DNA from: Helicobacter felis ATCC 49179
Lineage (GTDB): Bacteria; Campylobacterota; Campylobacteria; Campylobacterales; Helicobacteraceae
DNA: 64,000 nucleotides
Reading direction: 5' to 3'
NCBI RefSeq assembly: GCF_000200595.1
Contig: NC_014810.2
Coordinates: 310,001-374,000 of the forward strand
A model generated the notes under the pieces. That model was not told the origin of the DNA, ran no database searches, and was given only the letters and a program-made list of their open reading frames with translations. Below, piece by piece: positions 47,814-57,085 of the stretch (its first letter is position 1; every line of letters starts with the position of its first letter). A program made the position numbers and the translations under genes.

Positions 47814-49778
47814 GTGTTATATAGTCTTAAGCGCGCTGTTCACCTTCACGATCCGGGTTATTTCAGTCTGATTTATGCGCTTAAGGCGACCTTTACAACT
47901 TTTATTTGTGCGGGGTTGGGGGCCCTCTTTTTTGCCCCCTCTGTTACGATTTGGGCAGGGTTTCAGGCTATTTTTATCCATTTCTTGAGTGTGCTTATCA
48001 GCGATAAAGATCACGAAATCCATTACCTATTGATGTTTGTGTTGCTCAGCTGTGTGAATATTCTACTTTTTTATCCCATCGCACATTTTGGGGTGTGGTT
48101 GTGTGTACCCATATTTGTGGTTACTTTTTTAGTGGGCATGTCTATGGCCTATAGTCCGGATCTGCATAAAGTTTGCAACACTGCTCTCTCTAATGGGATT
48201 GTAACTTGTCTATTTGTAGACGCGCATGCGCCCATCGACCTCAAGCAGAGTTTGGGAATGGTGAGTTTGCTTGGTCTACTAAGTATTGTGCTGCAGTACT
48301 TTATTTTTGTTTCCAAATACAGCACTTTCACTAAAAAGCGTTTTGGTATTCTGCTCTCAAATATGGAGCTAATGCTAGAATACGCTAACCATCCCCATGA
48401 TTACGCCTTGATCAAGACTCAGGTGCTGCAGCAGATTCAAAACACTAAAACAATCCTGAACTCTAAATCTAGCAAGATCAAAGACCCCCACACTATCCAA
48501 AACCTACAACGAAGCCTTTTCCAGCTCCATGCCTTAGAAGAGATGTACCATTCTATCCACTCAATTTATGGGCATTTTAATACCCAAGCCCTTGAGCTTG
48601 TGCGCCAAGAACTCTTACTCAACTTTAAGATTCTAGCCGGTTTGTTTGCCCAAAAAAATGTCCCTCTGCGCACCGATGCCCTGCAACATCTTGATCCCCA
48701 TGTAGATAAGTTAGTGCAACGCTCCTTAGAAATCATCTATAATAAAATGCACACCTTTTTAATAGGTGGGGAAATGCCCCTCAATCCTCATAATACTCCC
48801 CTGCCCTCACCCAAAAATATTTTCCATGCTTTTCACATTAAAAACCCCATTTTTCAATACGCCTTTAAATACGCCACGGCTATGGGCATCGCCGTTTTTA
48901 TCGCACGCTATTTTGGTTTTAACCATGGCATGTGGATTGCGATGGCAACCTTACTTGTTTCGCGCTCTTCTCTAGGGAGCACTAAAGAAGCACAAATAGA
49001 ATTTGTCAAAGGGTCAGCCATTGGGTTATTGCCCGGTTTATTGGTGGTGTGGCTTTTAGGAGAGAGCTGGGCGTTTGGTGTCTTTTTGGGAGTGTCCATT
49101 TTTCTTTTTATCTACCTAAAGGTGTATTCCTACACCACTTGGGCGGCTGCGCTGATGTTTGCCTTTGTGCTCTGTTTTTCACTCTTTAAACAACAATTTG
49201 TTGATTTGGTCGCCGCGCGCTTGATAGACATTGCTATAGGTATTAGTATTGTCTATGCTGTTTTTCTCTTTATATGGCCCAAATACGATAAAGATACCTT
49301 CATCCAACACACCCAAAACACTTTGAGCACCCTTAAAAATCTCTTAAGTCTCACACTCCAACCCAATAGCCCCCATGTTTTGACAACCCAAAAGGTATTT
49401 TTAGAACAATTTAACGATTTTAGACTTTGTTTAAAAAACGCGCGCAGTGAAACCGCTGATACCAAGAGCATTGAGGCCCTCTTTAGAGCTCTCAAATGCC
49501 TAGATGTGCTAGATACTTCTAGCTATCGCCTCTATGAGTTTTGCCAATCTACCCCTCTTTCTGAAGAAACCCAACTTTTTGTGCACAATAATACCCGCCT
49601 CATTCTCAATCGTTATACCCAAATGCTCAACTACATTCACAACAAACCCCATTTTTTTAAGCCACAGGAAGCAGGGCGCTTATTGGGCATTAGCAAGGAT
49701 TTAGACTTGCTATTCAATACTCTTTTTAGCACACAAAACAAACTTTTTGCAGAACTCACGCTTGTGTTTAAATACTAA
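47814..49778 (+). CDS. FUSC-family inner membrane protein (YccS/aromatic-acid-exporter-like)
   Basis: A 654-residue protein with two membrane blocks of about five or six helices each (about 15-165 and 350-490), each followed by a long cytoplasmic helical segment. This two-block pattern is typical of the FUSC/YccS/AaeB group, which is linked to efflux of aromatic acids or to unknown envelope roles. GFNHGMWIAMATLLVSRSSLGSTKEAQIEFVKGSAIG near 370-405 is the family signature. Start is GTG, 4 bases after the mrp stop. The substrate is unknown. Confidence 0.75.
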   Translation: MLYSLKRAVHLHDPGYFSLIYALKATFTTFICAGLGALFFAPSVTIWAGFQAIFIHFLSVLISDKDHEIHYLLMFVLLSCVNILLFYPIAHFGVWLCVPIFVVTFLVGMSMAYSPDLHKVCNTALSNGIVTCLFVDAHAPIDLKQSLGMVSLLGLLSIVLQYFIFVSKYSTFTKKRFGILLSNMELMLEYANHPHDYALIKTQVLQQIQNTKTILNSKSSKIKDPHTIQNLQRSLFQLHALEEMYHSIHSIYGHFNTQALELVRQELLLNFKILAGLFAQKNVPLRTDALQHLDPHVDKLVQRSLEIIYNKMHTFLIGGEMPLNPHNTPLPSPKNIFHAFHIKNPIFQYAFKYATAMGIAVFIARYFGFNHGMWIAMATLLVSRSSLGSTKEAQIEFVKGSAIGLLPGLLVVWLLGESWAFGVFLGVSIFLFIYLKVYSYTTWAAALMFAFVLCFSLFKQQFVDLVAARLIDIAIGISIVYAVFLFIWPKYDKDTFIQHTQNTLSTLKNLLSLTLQPNSPHVLTTQKVFLEQFNDFRLCLKNARSETADTKSIEALFRALKCLDVLDTSSYRLYEFCQSTPLSEETQLFVHNNTRLILNRYTQMLNYIHNKPHFFKPQEAGRLLGISKDLDLLFNTLFSTQNKLFAELTLVFKY

Positions 49779-49797
49779 AAATAGGCAAGTTCTATAA

Positions 49798-51687
49798 TCA
49801 GACTTTGAATTTGCCCAATTCTTCATTAAAGATATGTGCCATTTGGGTTAAAGAGGTGCTTGCTTTGCCCACTTCCTGCACACTCTCATAGTCTAGGGAA
49901 GCGAGCTTACTAATTTCTTGAACTTCTTTGACGACTCCTTTAATCGCTTCAGCCATGTGTTTAAATTCTTCAACATCCTTTGTGGTCGCCTCAATCACCA
50001 CCTGAATACTTTGTACATTGGTGTCTACCACCGCTTGGAGTTCGTTAGTGAGCTCAGAAGTCTTTAAAATGTCTTGCGCGTTCTTGTGGAAGTTTTGGCT
50101 AATATCCCCCACACTCTGCACAACTTCATTGATCGTGCCATGAATTTCTGTCAGGGATTTTTGCGTCTTCTCAGCTAGTTTTCTCACTTCATCAGCCACC
50201 ACCGCAAAGCCTCTTCCATGTTCTCCTGCGCGCGCAGCCTCAATGGCAGCATTTAGGGCTAATAAATTGGTTTGATCGGCAATTTCAGAGATGATGGTTA
50301 AGACCGCCTTGATATTTGCGGTATTTTTAGAGGCCTCTTCAAGCTTATGAGAAAACTCCACGCCCACCTGCGCGTTATTGGCAAGGTTTAAGCTTAAATC
50401 AGCAATTTTAACACGCACACCGCCTAAATTATCGCCAGTTTGCACTAAATTCGCATTATTGCCATGGGCGTTGTCGGCCCCTGCTAAAATGGTGTGCACA
50501 ATCTCATTACCATTATTCACAGCTCTAGAGATATAGCCTGTATTCTCTTGAAGATGTTTTTGCACATCGTTGGCGTTTTGGTGTAGCGTGTTGGCGATCT
50601 TGCTGTTTTGAGAACTAAGTTCCTTGATTTTGGAAATAATCCCTTGAATTTTTTCTAAAAGTTTATTGATATTCTCAGAAATCACGGCGATTTCATCCTT
50701 GCCCTTAACCTCTAATCTTTTGGTAAGATCGCCCTCATCAGAAACTAAATCCATGACAAGATCGCGTAGTCTAATCAAAGGCTTGAAAAGAATTTGAATC
50801 ACTCCAAATAAGAGGAGAGAACTGCCCACAATGGAGAGAATGGCAAGAATTACCAAAGTGTTGCGCAACTTGTAAAGTCTAGCAAAGGCATCATCTTTAT
50901 TGATCACACCCAAGATTTTCCAACCCAATTTGGGCACGGTGGTGTAGACATAAAACTTATCTGTGTTTCTAGCAATATGTTCAGTAAAACCTGAATGGGT
51001 AGCTAGAATACGATCGGTGAGTTCTTTACCACCCGGATATTTATGCGAGTCGTAATAACTCTCTCCTTTTTTGAATTTATTTGAACGGATCACTAGGGCC
51101 TGCGAATCTAAGATATGCACACGCCCTCCTTCAAAATGAAATCTTTTATCACCTTGCCACAATCGGTCTAAATTCATATCCATCCCTAAAACACCCTGAA
51201 AAACCCCTTTTTCATAAACCGGGATAGAATAAGTGAGGATCATTTTTTGAGTAAAGGCATCTATATAGGGACTAGAAACGGCGATGCCATTTTTTTCCTG
51301 CGCTTTTTTATACCATGGGCGTTTTCTAGGATCGTAACCCTCAGGTATGGAGGCCATTGTGCCCAAAATTTGGCCATCTTTAAAGCCAATGTAGGTGCTC
51401 TCAGTGTTCATGCTGTAGTGGATGAAATTTAACATTTGCAAGATGCGCACACTATCTTGTAAATTCATCGCCTCTAAATGTTGCACGGAACTTGTAATCC
51501 CCGTGCGGATATTGTCATCCCAATCTGCAATGGAGGCAGAGATTAGAGTAACGGCTGAATTTAAAGAATGTTGCACCCTAGTTGCAATATTAGTGCTCAC
51601 GGTTCGATTGATGATAAAAATGATAGTCAAAAAGATCATGCTTAATGATCCAGCCAAAACCAGCAAAATTTTTGTTTTAAAATTCAT
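49798..51687 (-). CDS. Methyl-accepting chemotaxis protein with dCache sensor domain
   Basis: A 629-residue transmembrane chemoreceptor. The first helix (about 7-26) and second (277-300) enclose a periplasmic dCache domain. The membrane-distal module carries [11 protein letters not shown] (119-129), SPYIDAF (139-145) and [10 protein letters not shown] (165-174), the arrangement found in amino-acid-binding dCache domains. A HAMP domain and a methylation/signalling hairpin follow, with the tip [21 protein letters not shown]. No CheR-docking pentapeptide is seen. It resembles H. pylori TlpA/TlpC in layout. No clear flagellar sigma promoter upstream. Confidence 0.9.
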   Translation of the reverse strand: MNFKTKILLVLAGSLSMIFLTIIFIINRTVSTNIATRVQHSLNSAVTLISASIADWDDNIRTGITSSVQHLEAMNLQDSVRILQMLNFIHYSMNTESTYIGFKDGQILGTMASIPEGYDPRKRPWYKKAQEKNGIAVSSPYIDAFTQKMILTYSIPVYEKGVFQGVLGMDMNLDRLWQGDKRFHFEGGRVHILDSQALVIRSNKFKKGESYYDSHKYPGGKELTDRILATHSGFTEHIARNTDKFYVYTTVPKLGWKILGVINKDDAFARLYKLRNTLVILAILSIVGSSLLLFGVIQILFKPLIRLRDLVMDLVSDEGDLTKRLEVKGKDEIAVISENINKLLEKIQGIISKIKELSSQNSKIANTLHQNANDVQKHLQENTGYISRAVNNGNEIVHTILAGADNAHGNNANLVQTGDNLGGVRVKIADLSLNLANNAQVGVEFSHKLEEASKNTANIKAVLTIISEIADQTNLLALNAAIEAARAGEHGRGFAVVADEVRKLAEKTQKSLTEIHGTINEVVQSVGDISQNFHKNAQDILKTSELTNELQAVVDTNVQSIQVVIEATTKDVEEFKHMAEAIKGVVKEVQEISKLASLDYESVQEVGKASTSLTQMAHIFNEELGKFKV

Positions 51688-51739
51688 CCAAGTCCTTTAC
51701 TGAGATTAGATAGAAAATTGACTCCATCATTTAGCCAAA

Positions 51740-54541
51740 TTAAGCGAGAAACTCCAACCCTAATTCTTTACTTAAAAATTCCCCTGTGTGGCTTCCTGTG
51801 CGTTTATAGTGTTTGGCTAATAGCATAGGTGAACCTGTGGCGACAATCTGCCCCCCACCATCCCCCCCCTCAGGCCCCATGTCAATAATGTGATCAGCGT
51901 TTTTAATGATATCCAAATTATGTTCGATAACAATCATAGAATTGCCTAAATCCACCAAAGAATGCAAAACATTCAAAAGTAATTGGATGTCTTCAAAATG
52001 TAGCCCCGTAGTGGGTTCATCTAAGATATAAAGCGTTTTGCCTGTGTCTTTACGGCTTAATTCCTTAGCGAGTTTTATGCGTTGGGCTTCCCCACCGCTT
52101 AGAGTGGTGGCGTTTTGCCCCAAAGTGATATAACCCAAGCCTACAGCCACTAGAGTTTGTAACTTTGTCGCAATTTTTGGGATTTTAGAGAAAAACTCTA
52201 AAGCCTCCTCTACACTCATGTGGAGCACATCGGCAATGGACTTATCGCGAATTTTGATAGCCAAAGTTTGCTCGTTATATTTGTTTCCCTTACAACTATC
52301 GCACTGCACCAAAATATCGGGCAAAAAATGCATCTCAATCTTAATTTCTCCCTCCCCATGGCATTTCTCGCAACGCCCCCCCTTAACATTAAAACTAAAG
52401 CGGCTCGCGCTATAGCCTAATACCTTAGCTTCCTTGCTTTGGGCAAAAAACTCCCGAATATCATCCATCACACCCGTATAAGTGGCTGGATTGCTTCGTG
52501 GGGTTCTGCCAATAGGAGCTTGATCAAGGTAGATCACTTTGTCCAAATGCTCTAAACCCGTAACACGCACCCCCAAATTAGCATTCTTTTTGGCATGGTT
52601 TAGGCGTTCTTGAGCGATAGGCAACAAAGTTTGTAAAATAAGCGAGCTTTTCCCGCTCCCACTCACTCCCGTAACACAGACAAACTGCCCTAAAGGAATT
52701 TTGACTTGAAGATTTTTAATGTTATGTATACTCACTCCCTTTAGCTCTAAAAATTGTGTAGGCTTCTTAGAAGTGTGCTTAGGGCGCGCGATGTTTTTAA
52801 GTCCTTGCAAATAAAGCGCGGTGGGGTGTTGGCTCTGCAAAAGTGTTGCCGTGTCGCCACTAAAAACCACTTCTCCGCCATACTTGCCTGCCTTAGGTCC
52901 AATATCTACGATAAAATCCGCCTGTCTAATCGTTTCTTTATCATGTTCGACTACGATGAGGGTGTTCCCCTTTTGTTGTAGATTCTTTAAAGTTCTGATC
53001 AATTTAGCCGTGTCTTTCTCATGCAAGCCAATACTGGGTTCATCTAAGACATAGAGCACGCCGGTTAAGCCACTACCTATTTGGCTAGCAATACGGATGC
53101 GCTGGCTTTCTCCTCCGCTGAGTGTGCGCGCATCTCTACCTAAAGTTAAGTATCCCAATCCCACATCCACTAAGAAGAATACGCGTTCGTTAATTTCCTT
53201 TAAAATAGGAGCAGCAATTCTAGCTTCTTGCGCGCTCAGATAGGCAAAATGATTAGGATTGTTAAAAAAAGCATGCACGGCACTAATAGGCATGTCAAGC
53301 AAATTTGCAATACCAAGTCCAGCGACCTTCACACTTAAAGATTCCGGCTTTAAGCGATGCCCCTTACAACTAGGACAAGCTTTTTCGCTCATATACTGGC
53401 CTAAATCCTTGGTGTCCTTAAACATATCATAGGCGATCTGAACAAGCCCACGCCATGCCTGCTCAATAACCCTCTGCTTCCACATAAAGCGGATTTCCTT
53501 GCCATTACCATAGAGCAATGCCTCTTGTTGGTGTGCGCTTAGAGTTTCAAAATGGCTTTGTGGGTCGATGCCATTAACCTCACAAAACCCCTCAAAAAGA
53601 GCGCAGTAGTAGGCATTATGGTAGAAAATTTTTTTCATGCCACTGATGGGCAAACTCAAATCTAAGATTTTTTGGATGTCTAAGCGCACCTTGCTCCCCA
53701 ATCCAGCGCATTCAGCACACGCTCCCTTAGGTGAATTAAACGAAAAGCTTAAAGGTTGGAGCTTTTCAAAGCCCACTTTGCAAGCAAAACATGCCAAATG
53801 TTCGCTGTAATGGCGGCTTTGCTGATCTTCAAGACTCCACACCTCAGCCTGCCCATAACCTTCGGCTAAAGCTTTTTCTAGCGCGCTAGCTAGGCGAGCA
53901 TGGTTTTCATCGCTGATCTCTAGGCGATCCATCACAGCCTTAATGGTGTGCTTTTTATTTTTAGAGAGTTCAAGAGGTTCATCTAGGCGCACCAAAACTC
54001 CATCTACTTGGGCGCGCACCACGCCCTTTTGACGCAGAGTCTGAAAGATTTCTGTAAAATTCCCCTTTTTGTTTTCTACTAAGGGGGCTAAAATCAACAC
54101 TTTTTTATATTGAAAATCCTGTGAAACTTGGGCGATGATGTCAGTTGCGCTCATAGAAGCGATGGGCGCGCCACACAAATGGCAGTGTTGGCGACCAATG
54201 CGGGCATAGAGCAGACGCAAATAATCATAGATTTCTGTGATCGTGCCCACAGTGGAGCGTGGATTTTTGGAAGTGGTTTTTTGATCGATGGCGATGGCGG
54301 GGATCAAACCTTCAATCTTATCCACTGCAGGTTTGCCCACCTTATCTAAAAATTGGCGCGCATAGCTGGAGAGAGATTCTAAATAACGCCTCTGTCCCTC
54401 AGCATAGAGAGTGTCAAAAGCCAAAGTAGATTTTCCTGAGCCACTCAAACCTGTAAAAACAATGAACTTATTTTTGGGGATGTCCAAATGGATATTTTTA
54501 AGATTATGCTCCCTAGCCCCACGAATACTAATGATGTCCAA
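51740..54541 (-). CDS. uvrA: Excinuclease ABC subunit A
   Basis: Damage-recognition ATPase of nucleotide excision repair, 933 residues. It has two ABC modules (GLSGSGKST near 32-40 and GVSGSGKSS near 630-638), each with its own signature (TLSGGESQRIRIA and TLSGGEAQRIKLA). Zinc fingers include CHLCG, CFAC...CAEC and CEKC...CDSC. The start is TTG at 54541, supported by AAAGAG five bases upstream and by the fold beginning at once (IRGAREHNLKNIHLDIP). Confidence 0.97.
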   Translation of the reverse strand: MDIISIRGAREHNLKNIHLDIPKNKFIVFTGLSGSGKSTLAFDTLYAEGQRRYLESLSSYARQFLDKVGKPAVDKIEGLIPAIAIDQKTTSKNPRSTVGTITEIYDYLRLLYARIGRQHCHLCGAPIASMSATDIIAQVSQDFQYKKVLILAPLVENKKGNFTEIFQTLRQKGVVRAQVDGVLVRLDEPLELSKNKKHTIKAVMDRLEISDENHARLASALEKALAEGYGQAEVWSLEDQQSRHYSEHLACFACKVGFEKLQPLSFSFNSPKGACAECAGLGSKVRLDIQKILDLSLPISGMKKIFYHNAYYCALFEGFCEVNGIDPQSHFETLSAHQQEALLYGNGKEIRFMWKQRVIEQAWRGLVQIAYDMFKDTKDLGQYMSEKACPSCKGHRLKPESLSVKVAGLGIANLLDMPISAVHAFFNNPNHFAYLSAQEARIAAPILKEINERVFFLVDVGLGYLTLGRDARTLSGGESQRIRIASQIGSGLTGVLYVLDEPSIGLHEKDTAKLIRTLKNLQQKGNTLIVVEHDKETIRQADFIVDIGPKAGKYGGEVVFSGDTATLLQSQHPTALYLQGLKNIARPKHTSKKPTQFLELKGVSIHNIKNLQVKIPLGQFVCVTGVSGSGKSSLILQTLLPIAQERLNHAKKNANLGVRVTGLEHLDKVIYLDQAPIGRTPRSNPATYTGVMDDIREFFAQSKEAKVLGYSASRFSFNVKGGRCEKCHGEGEIKIEMHFLPDILVQCDSCKGNKYNEQTLAIKIRDKSIADVLHMSVEEALEFFSKIPKIATKLQTLVAVGLGYITLGQNATTLSGGEAQRIKLAKELSRKDTGKTLYILDEPTTGLHFEDIQLLLNVLHSLVDLGNSMIVIEHNLDIIKNADHIIDMGPEGGDGGGQIVATGSPMLLAKHYKRTGSHTGEFLSKELGLEFLA

Positions 54542-54614
54542 ATCGCGCTCTTTAGAATATATGGAAGATTATTCTAGCATAATTTAGATAATCGCAGTTG
54601 CAAAGCCATTGCGC

Positions 54615-54620
54615 TATAAT
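54615..54620 (+). promoter_or_regulatory. -10 box for the small membrane peptide gene
   Basis: TATAAT in GCGCTATAATGG, 22 bases before the ATG at 54643. The predicted leader of about 16 bases contains AGGGG. Confidence 0.5.
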
Positions 54621-54642
54621 GGCCAAAAAACTAGGGGTTTTT

Positions 54643-54741
54643 ATGGGTCTGTTGGATGACTTGATGTTAGTGTTTCTTATCGCCGTTTTAGTGGGCGGAG
54701 TTGGTTATTACATTTATATATACATGGGGAGTAAAAAATGA
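54643..54741 (+). CDS. Predicted 32-residue single-pass membrane peptide
   Basis: ATG at 54643 opens a 33-codon frame ending in TGA at 54741. The product starts MGLLDDLMLVFLIAVLVGG, then GVGYYIYIYMGSKK: a short acidic N-terminus, one hydrophobic helix (about 8-28) and a basic tail, which fits N-outside/C-inside insertion. It has its own -10 box and an AGGGG site. I know no named family for it. It lies 54 bases before an ABC transporter operon, so it could be a small partner of that transporter; this is only positional inference. Confidence 0.55.
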   Translation: MGLLDDLMLVFLIAVLVGGVGYYIYIYMGSKK

Positions 54742-54743
54742 TA

Positions 54744-54797
54744 TCTGATATTTTTGCCTAATTTTTAAATTCTGATATTTTTGCCTAATTTTTAAAT
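54744..54797. repeat. Perfect 27-bp tandem duplication abutting the ABC transporter start codon
   Basis: Two identical, directly adjacent 27-base copies at 54744-54770 and 54771-54797. The second copy ends within the ATG of the transporter gene (ATG at 54796). Each copy contains CCTAATTTTT, with TAATTT as a weak -10-like element. No purine-rich ribosome binding site is present in either copy. Confidence 0.9.
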
Positions 54798-55686
54798 GCA
54801 ACTCACCCTCCAATCTTTGCGCTATTGCGGTTCTGAGAAGCTAAAACCTCTGTATCCTTTGAGTGTAGAGAATTTAAGTTTCACAGAAAACACTAGCACG
54901 GCCCTCATTGGGAGCAATGGAGCGGGTAAATCCACTCTACTAGGCGCGCTGTTGGGTTTTCGCCTAGATTTTGAGGTGCAAGCTAGCCTCAATGGAATCG
55001 CTTACACCAACACTACCCCACCCCTGCGCGCCCAAATTGGCTATAGCGCGCCCTCTTTAAACTTCCCTCCCGGACTCAAAGCCAAAGACCTTTTAGATTT
55101 TTATCAAAGTTCGCATGGCACTTGCCCACTTAAATTTTTCCCAAAAAATTTACTCTCTAAACCCTATGACAGCTTTTCAGATGGGCAGAAACAACGCTTG
55201 AAGTTGGATTTGAGTTTAGGGCACAATCCCGATCTCTTGATCTTAGATGAACCCGAATCGAGTTTAGATGAGCCCACCATTATGCGCGTGGCAGAAGCCA
55301 TTAGCGTGCGTAATCAAGTTCAAAAAACCTCTCTCATTGCCACGCATAATGCTACAATTTTGGAGAATTGTGCGCGGGTTTTGTGCTTGCATCAGGGGCA
55401 AGTGATTCAACATGGCACATTGGCCGAAGTGATGCGGGCGTTATTGGGTGATCTGAGTTTGGAAATCTCTTATGAAAATGAGCTAGAGCGCGAGAGTATC
55501 GCTACTACCCTTGCAAATGCATACCGCTTAAAAGTTAGTCTAGCTGAGCGCGATGTGTTTTTTGGCACAATGGCTTTAAAAGACTGCCTAGAACTACCTC
55601 CCCTATCCACTAAGCGCATGGGACTTTACTTACGCCCCACAAAGGCGCAGGACTTGCTTTTGGCATTAGATCACTGGGGAACTTAA
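54796..55686 (+). CDS. ABC transporter ATP-binding protein
   Basis: A 296-residue nucleotide-binding subunit. Walker A is GSNGAGKST near 38-46. The signature is SDGQKQR near 128-134, with Asp in place of the first Gly of the usual SGGQ. Walker B is LLILDEPESSLDEP near 147-160 and the H-loop is ATHNAT. About 90 extra residues after the H-loop form a C-terminal domain of unknown role. The fold begins at the ATG, yet there is no ribosome binding site, so translation may be leaderless. It pairs with the permease 11 bases downstream. Similar pairs export drugs, lipids or copper-enzyme parts; the substrate is unknown here. Confidence 0.82.
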   Translation: MQLTLQSLRYCGSEKLKPLYPLSVENLSFTENTSTALIGSNGAGKSTLLGALLGFRLDFEVQASLNGIAYTNTTPPLRAQIGYSAPSLNFPPGLKAKDLLDFYQSSHGTCPLKFFPKNLLSKPYDSFSDGQKQRLKLDLSLGHNPDLLILDEPESSLDEPTIMRVAEAISVRNQVQKTSLIATHNATILENCARVLCLHQGQVIQHGTLAEVMRALLGDLSLEISYENELERESIATTLANAYRLKVSLAERDVFFGTMALKDCLELPPLSTKRMGLYLRPTKAQDLLLALDHWGT

Positions 55687-55697
55687 AGGACAAGCGC

Positions 55698-56381
55698 ATG
55701 CGCCATATCTATCATATCTCTCTCTTAGAGGCTAAGTCTTATCGCACCCAACACATTGCTATTTTTTGGACCATGATTCATCCTTTTTTGATGTTGGCCT
55801 TCTTGATTGGAGTCTATGAACACACCTACTCGCCCGATTTTCGCTTTAGCAGGACTATTGGGCTTGTAACACTCAATTTAGTTTCTACGGTCATTTTTAG
55901 CCTAGCGATGGCTATGGGAATGGTGTTATCGCGTTTGATGGGGTTATTGTGCTTTAGCACACTTTTTGTTGTGGGGAGTTTTAGCGTGCTAGGGATTTTG
56001 CCCCTTTTGAGCGTGTGGTCGCTGTTATGGGGTTTGTTAGTGCTAGGTTTTGCCGGAGTGTTTTGTTCTGGCTTAGCACTCATCATTATTAGATACTTTG
56101 ACAACACCCAAAATATACTAGCCATTGGCAATATGATCAATCTCTATGCGATCATGTCGGCTAATGTCTTTGTCCCCCTGCAAGCCCTGCCTAAATGGAG
56201 TCAAATTTTTATCACTTCCTCGCCCTTTTATCACCTCAACAACATGCTCATTGCAGCATTTTCTGGGCAACATTTGGGTTATGTTTTGGGAGTGTCTGGC
56301 GCGCTCTTTGGAGTGGGCGCGTTCTTGATTTTTTTGAGCGCGGGGCGTGAGCTTCTAGTGAGCACGCCCAAATCGCGTTAA
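55698..56381 (+). CDS. ABC-2 type permease
   Basis: A 227-residue membrane protein with six predicted helices (about 18-37, 53-73, 78-100, 108-132, 146-162, 194-216). Length and layout fit an ABC-2 exporter half-channel. AAAGGACAAG precedes the ATG. It is the only partner of the ATP-binding gene in view, so the working exporter is probably a dimer of each. The end lies 19 bases from the convergent outer membrane protein gene. Confidence 0.78.
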   Translation: MRHIYHISLLEAKSYRTQHIAIFWTMIHPFLMLAFLIGVYEHTYSPDFRFSRTIGLVTLNLVSTVIFSLAMAMGMVLSRLMGLLCFSTLFVVGSFSVLGILPLLSVWSLLWGLLVLGFAGVFCSGLALIIIRYFDNTQNILAIGNMINLYAIMSANVFVPLQALPKWSQIFITSSPFYHLNNMLIAAFSGQHLGYVLGVSGALFGVGAFLIFLSAGRELLVSTPKSR

Positions 56382-56400
56382 AAGGGTATAGCTTTGATGA

Positions 56401-57066
56401 TTAAAATATTTTGATGAAATTGATAAAAATGTCTGAGCTTTTGTAATTGTTGAGAAAGCGCAACCCTCCGGCCTCTTTGCCCACTAAAAAACGGGTTTGG
56501 TTGATAAGAGGCACACGCATTCCCAAACTTAATTTGAAGCTATCGATGCGCGCTTGGATTCCAAAGGTCGCATCTACATTGGCATTATTGCTCAGTTGTG
56601 TTGTCCCAAAATTGGCAAACTGCGTGGTCCAAATATTCACTAAACCCAACACGCCTACAAAGAAACCATAGGCATAAATTTTGACCGACTTATAAGGCGA
56701 TTTTCTGATTTTGCTATAGGGATTGATGAGTAAATTCCCCCCCACACCCAAGCTATAACGATTGACATTATTGATATTACTAACACTGGTGGCAAATTTA
56801 TCCATATAAAGGTAACGATAAGCAAGATAGCCATAACAGGACACGCCCAAAAAGGGAATGAAGTATTTTTGATACCCCCCTTGTATCTGCAGACCTAGTT
56901 GAATAGAGTGCGATCGCAAAGCATCGCCTGAATTTTTAGCAACATTGCCCCCACCCACACTCACACCCACACCTAAAAAACCCCCATCTAAATAGGAGGC
57001 AAAGGGGTGGGCAAATAAGGGTGTTGCTAACATTAAGCAAAGATTTAAAATAAGAGGTTTTGCCAT
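56401..57066 (-). CDS. Small Hop-like outer membrane beta-barrel protein
   Basis: A 221-residue protein with a signal peptide (about 1-19, ending LFAHP). A short N-terminal segment FASYLDGGFLGVGVSVGGGN follows, then a beta-barrel of about 170 residues starting LQIQGGYQKYF and ending NYKSSDIFINFIKIF. The two larger neighbours share the same two ends but carry about 550-600 extra residues between them. The ATG at 57066 is preferred over an upstream TTG, because it starts the signal peptide. It is last in a same-strand run of three related genes. Confidence 0.83.
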   Translation of the reverse strand: MAKPLILNLCLMLATPLFAHPFASYLDGGFLGVGVSVGGGNVAKNSGDALRSHSIQLGLQIQGGYQKYFIPFLGVSCYGYLAYRYLYMDKFATSVSNINNVNRYSLGVGGNLLINPYSKIRKSPYKSVKIYAYGFFVGVLGLVNIWTTQFANFGTTQLSNNANVDATFGIQARIDSFKLSLGMRVPLINQTRFLVGKEAGGLRFLNNYKSSDIFINFIKIF

Positions 57067-57085
57067 GCGCACATCCAACAAATCG

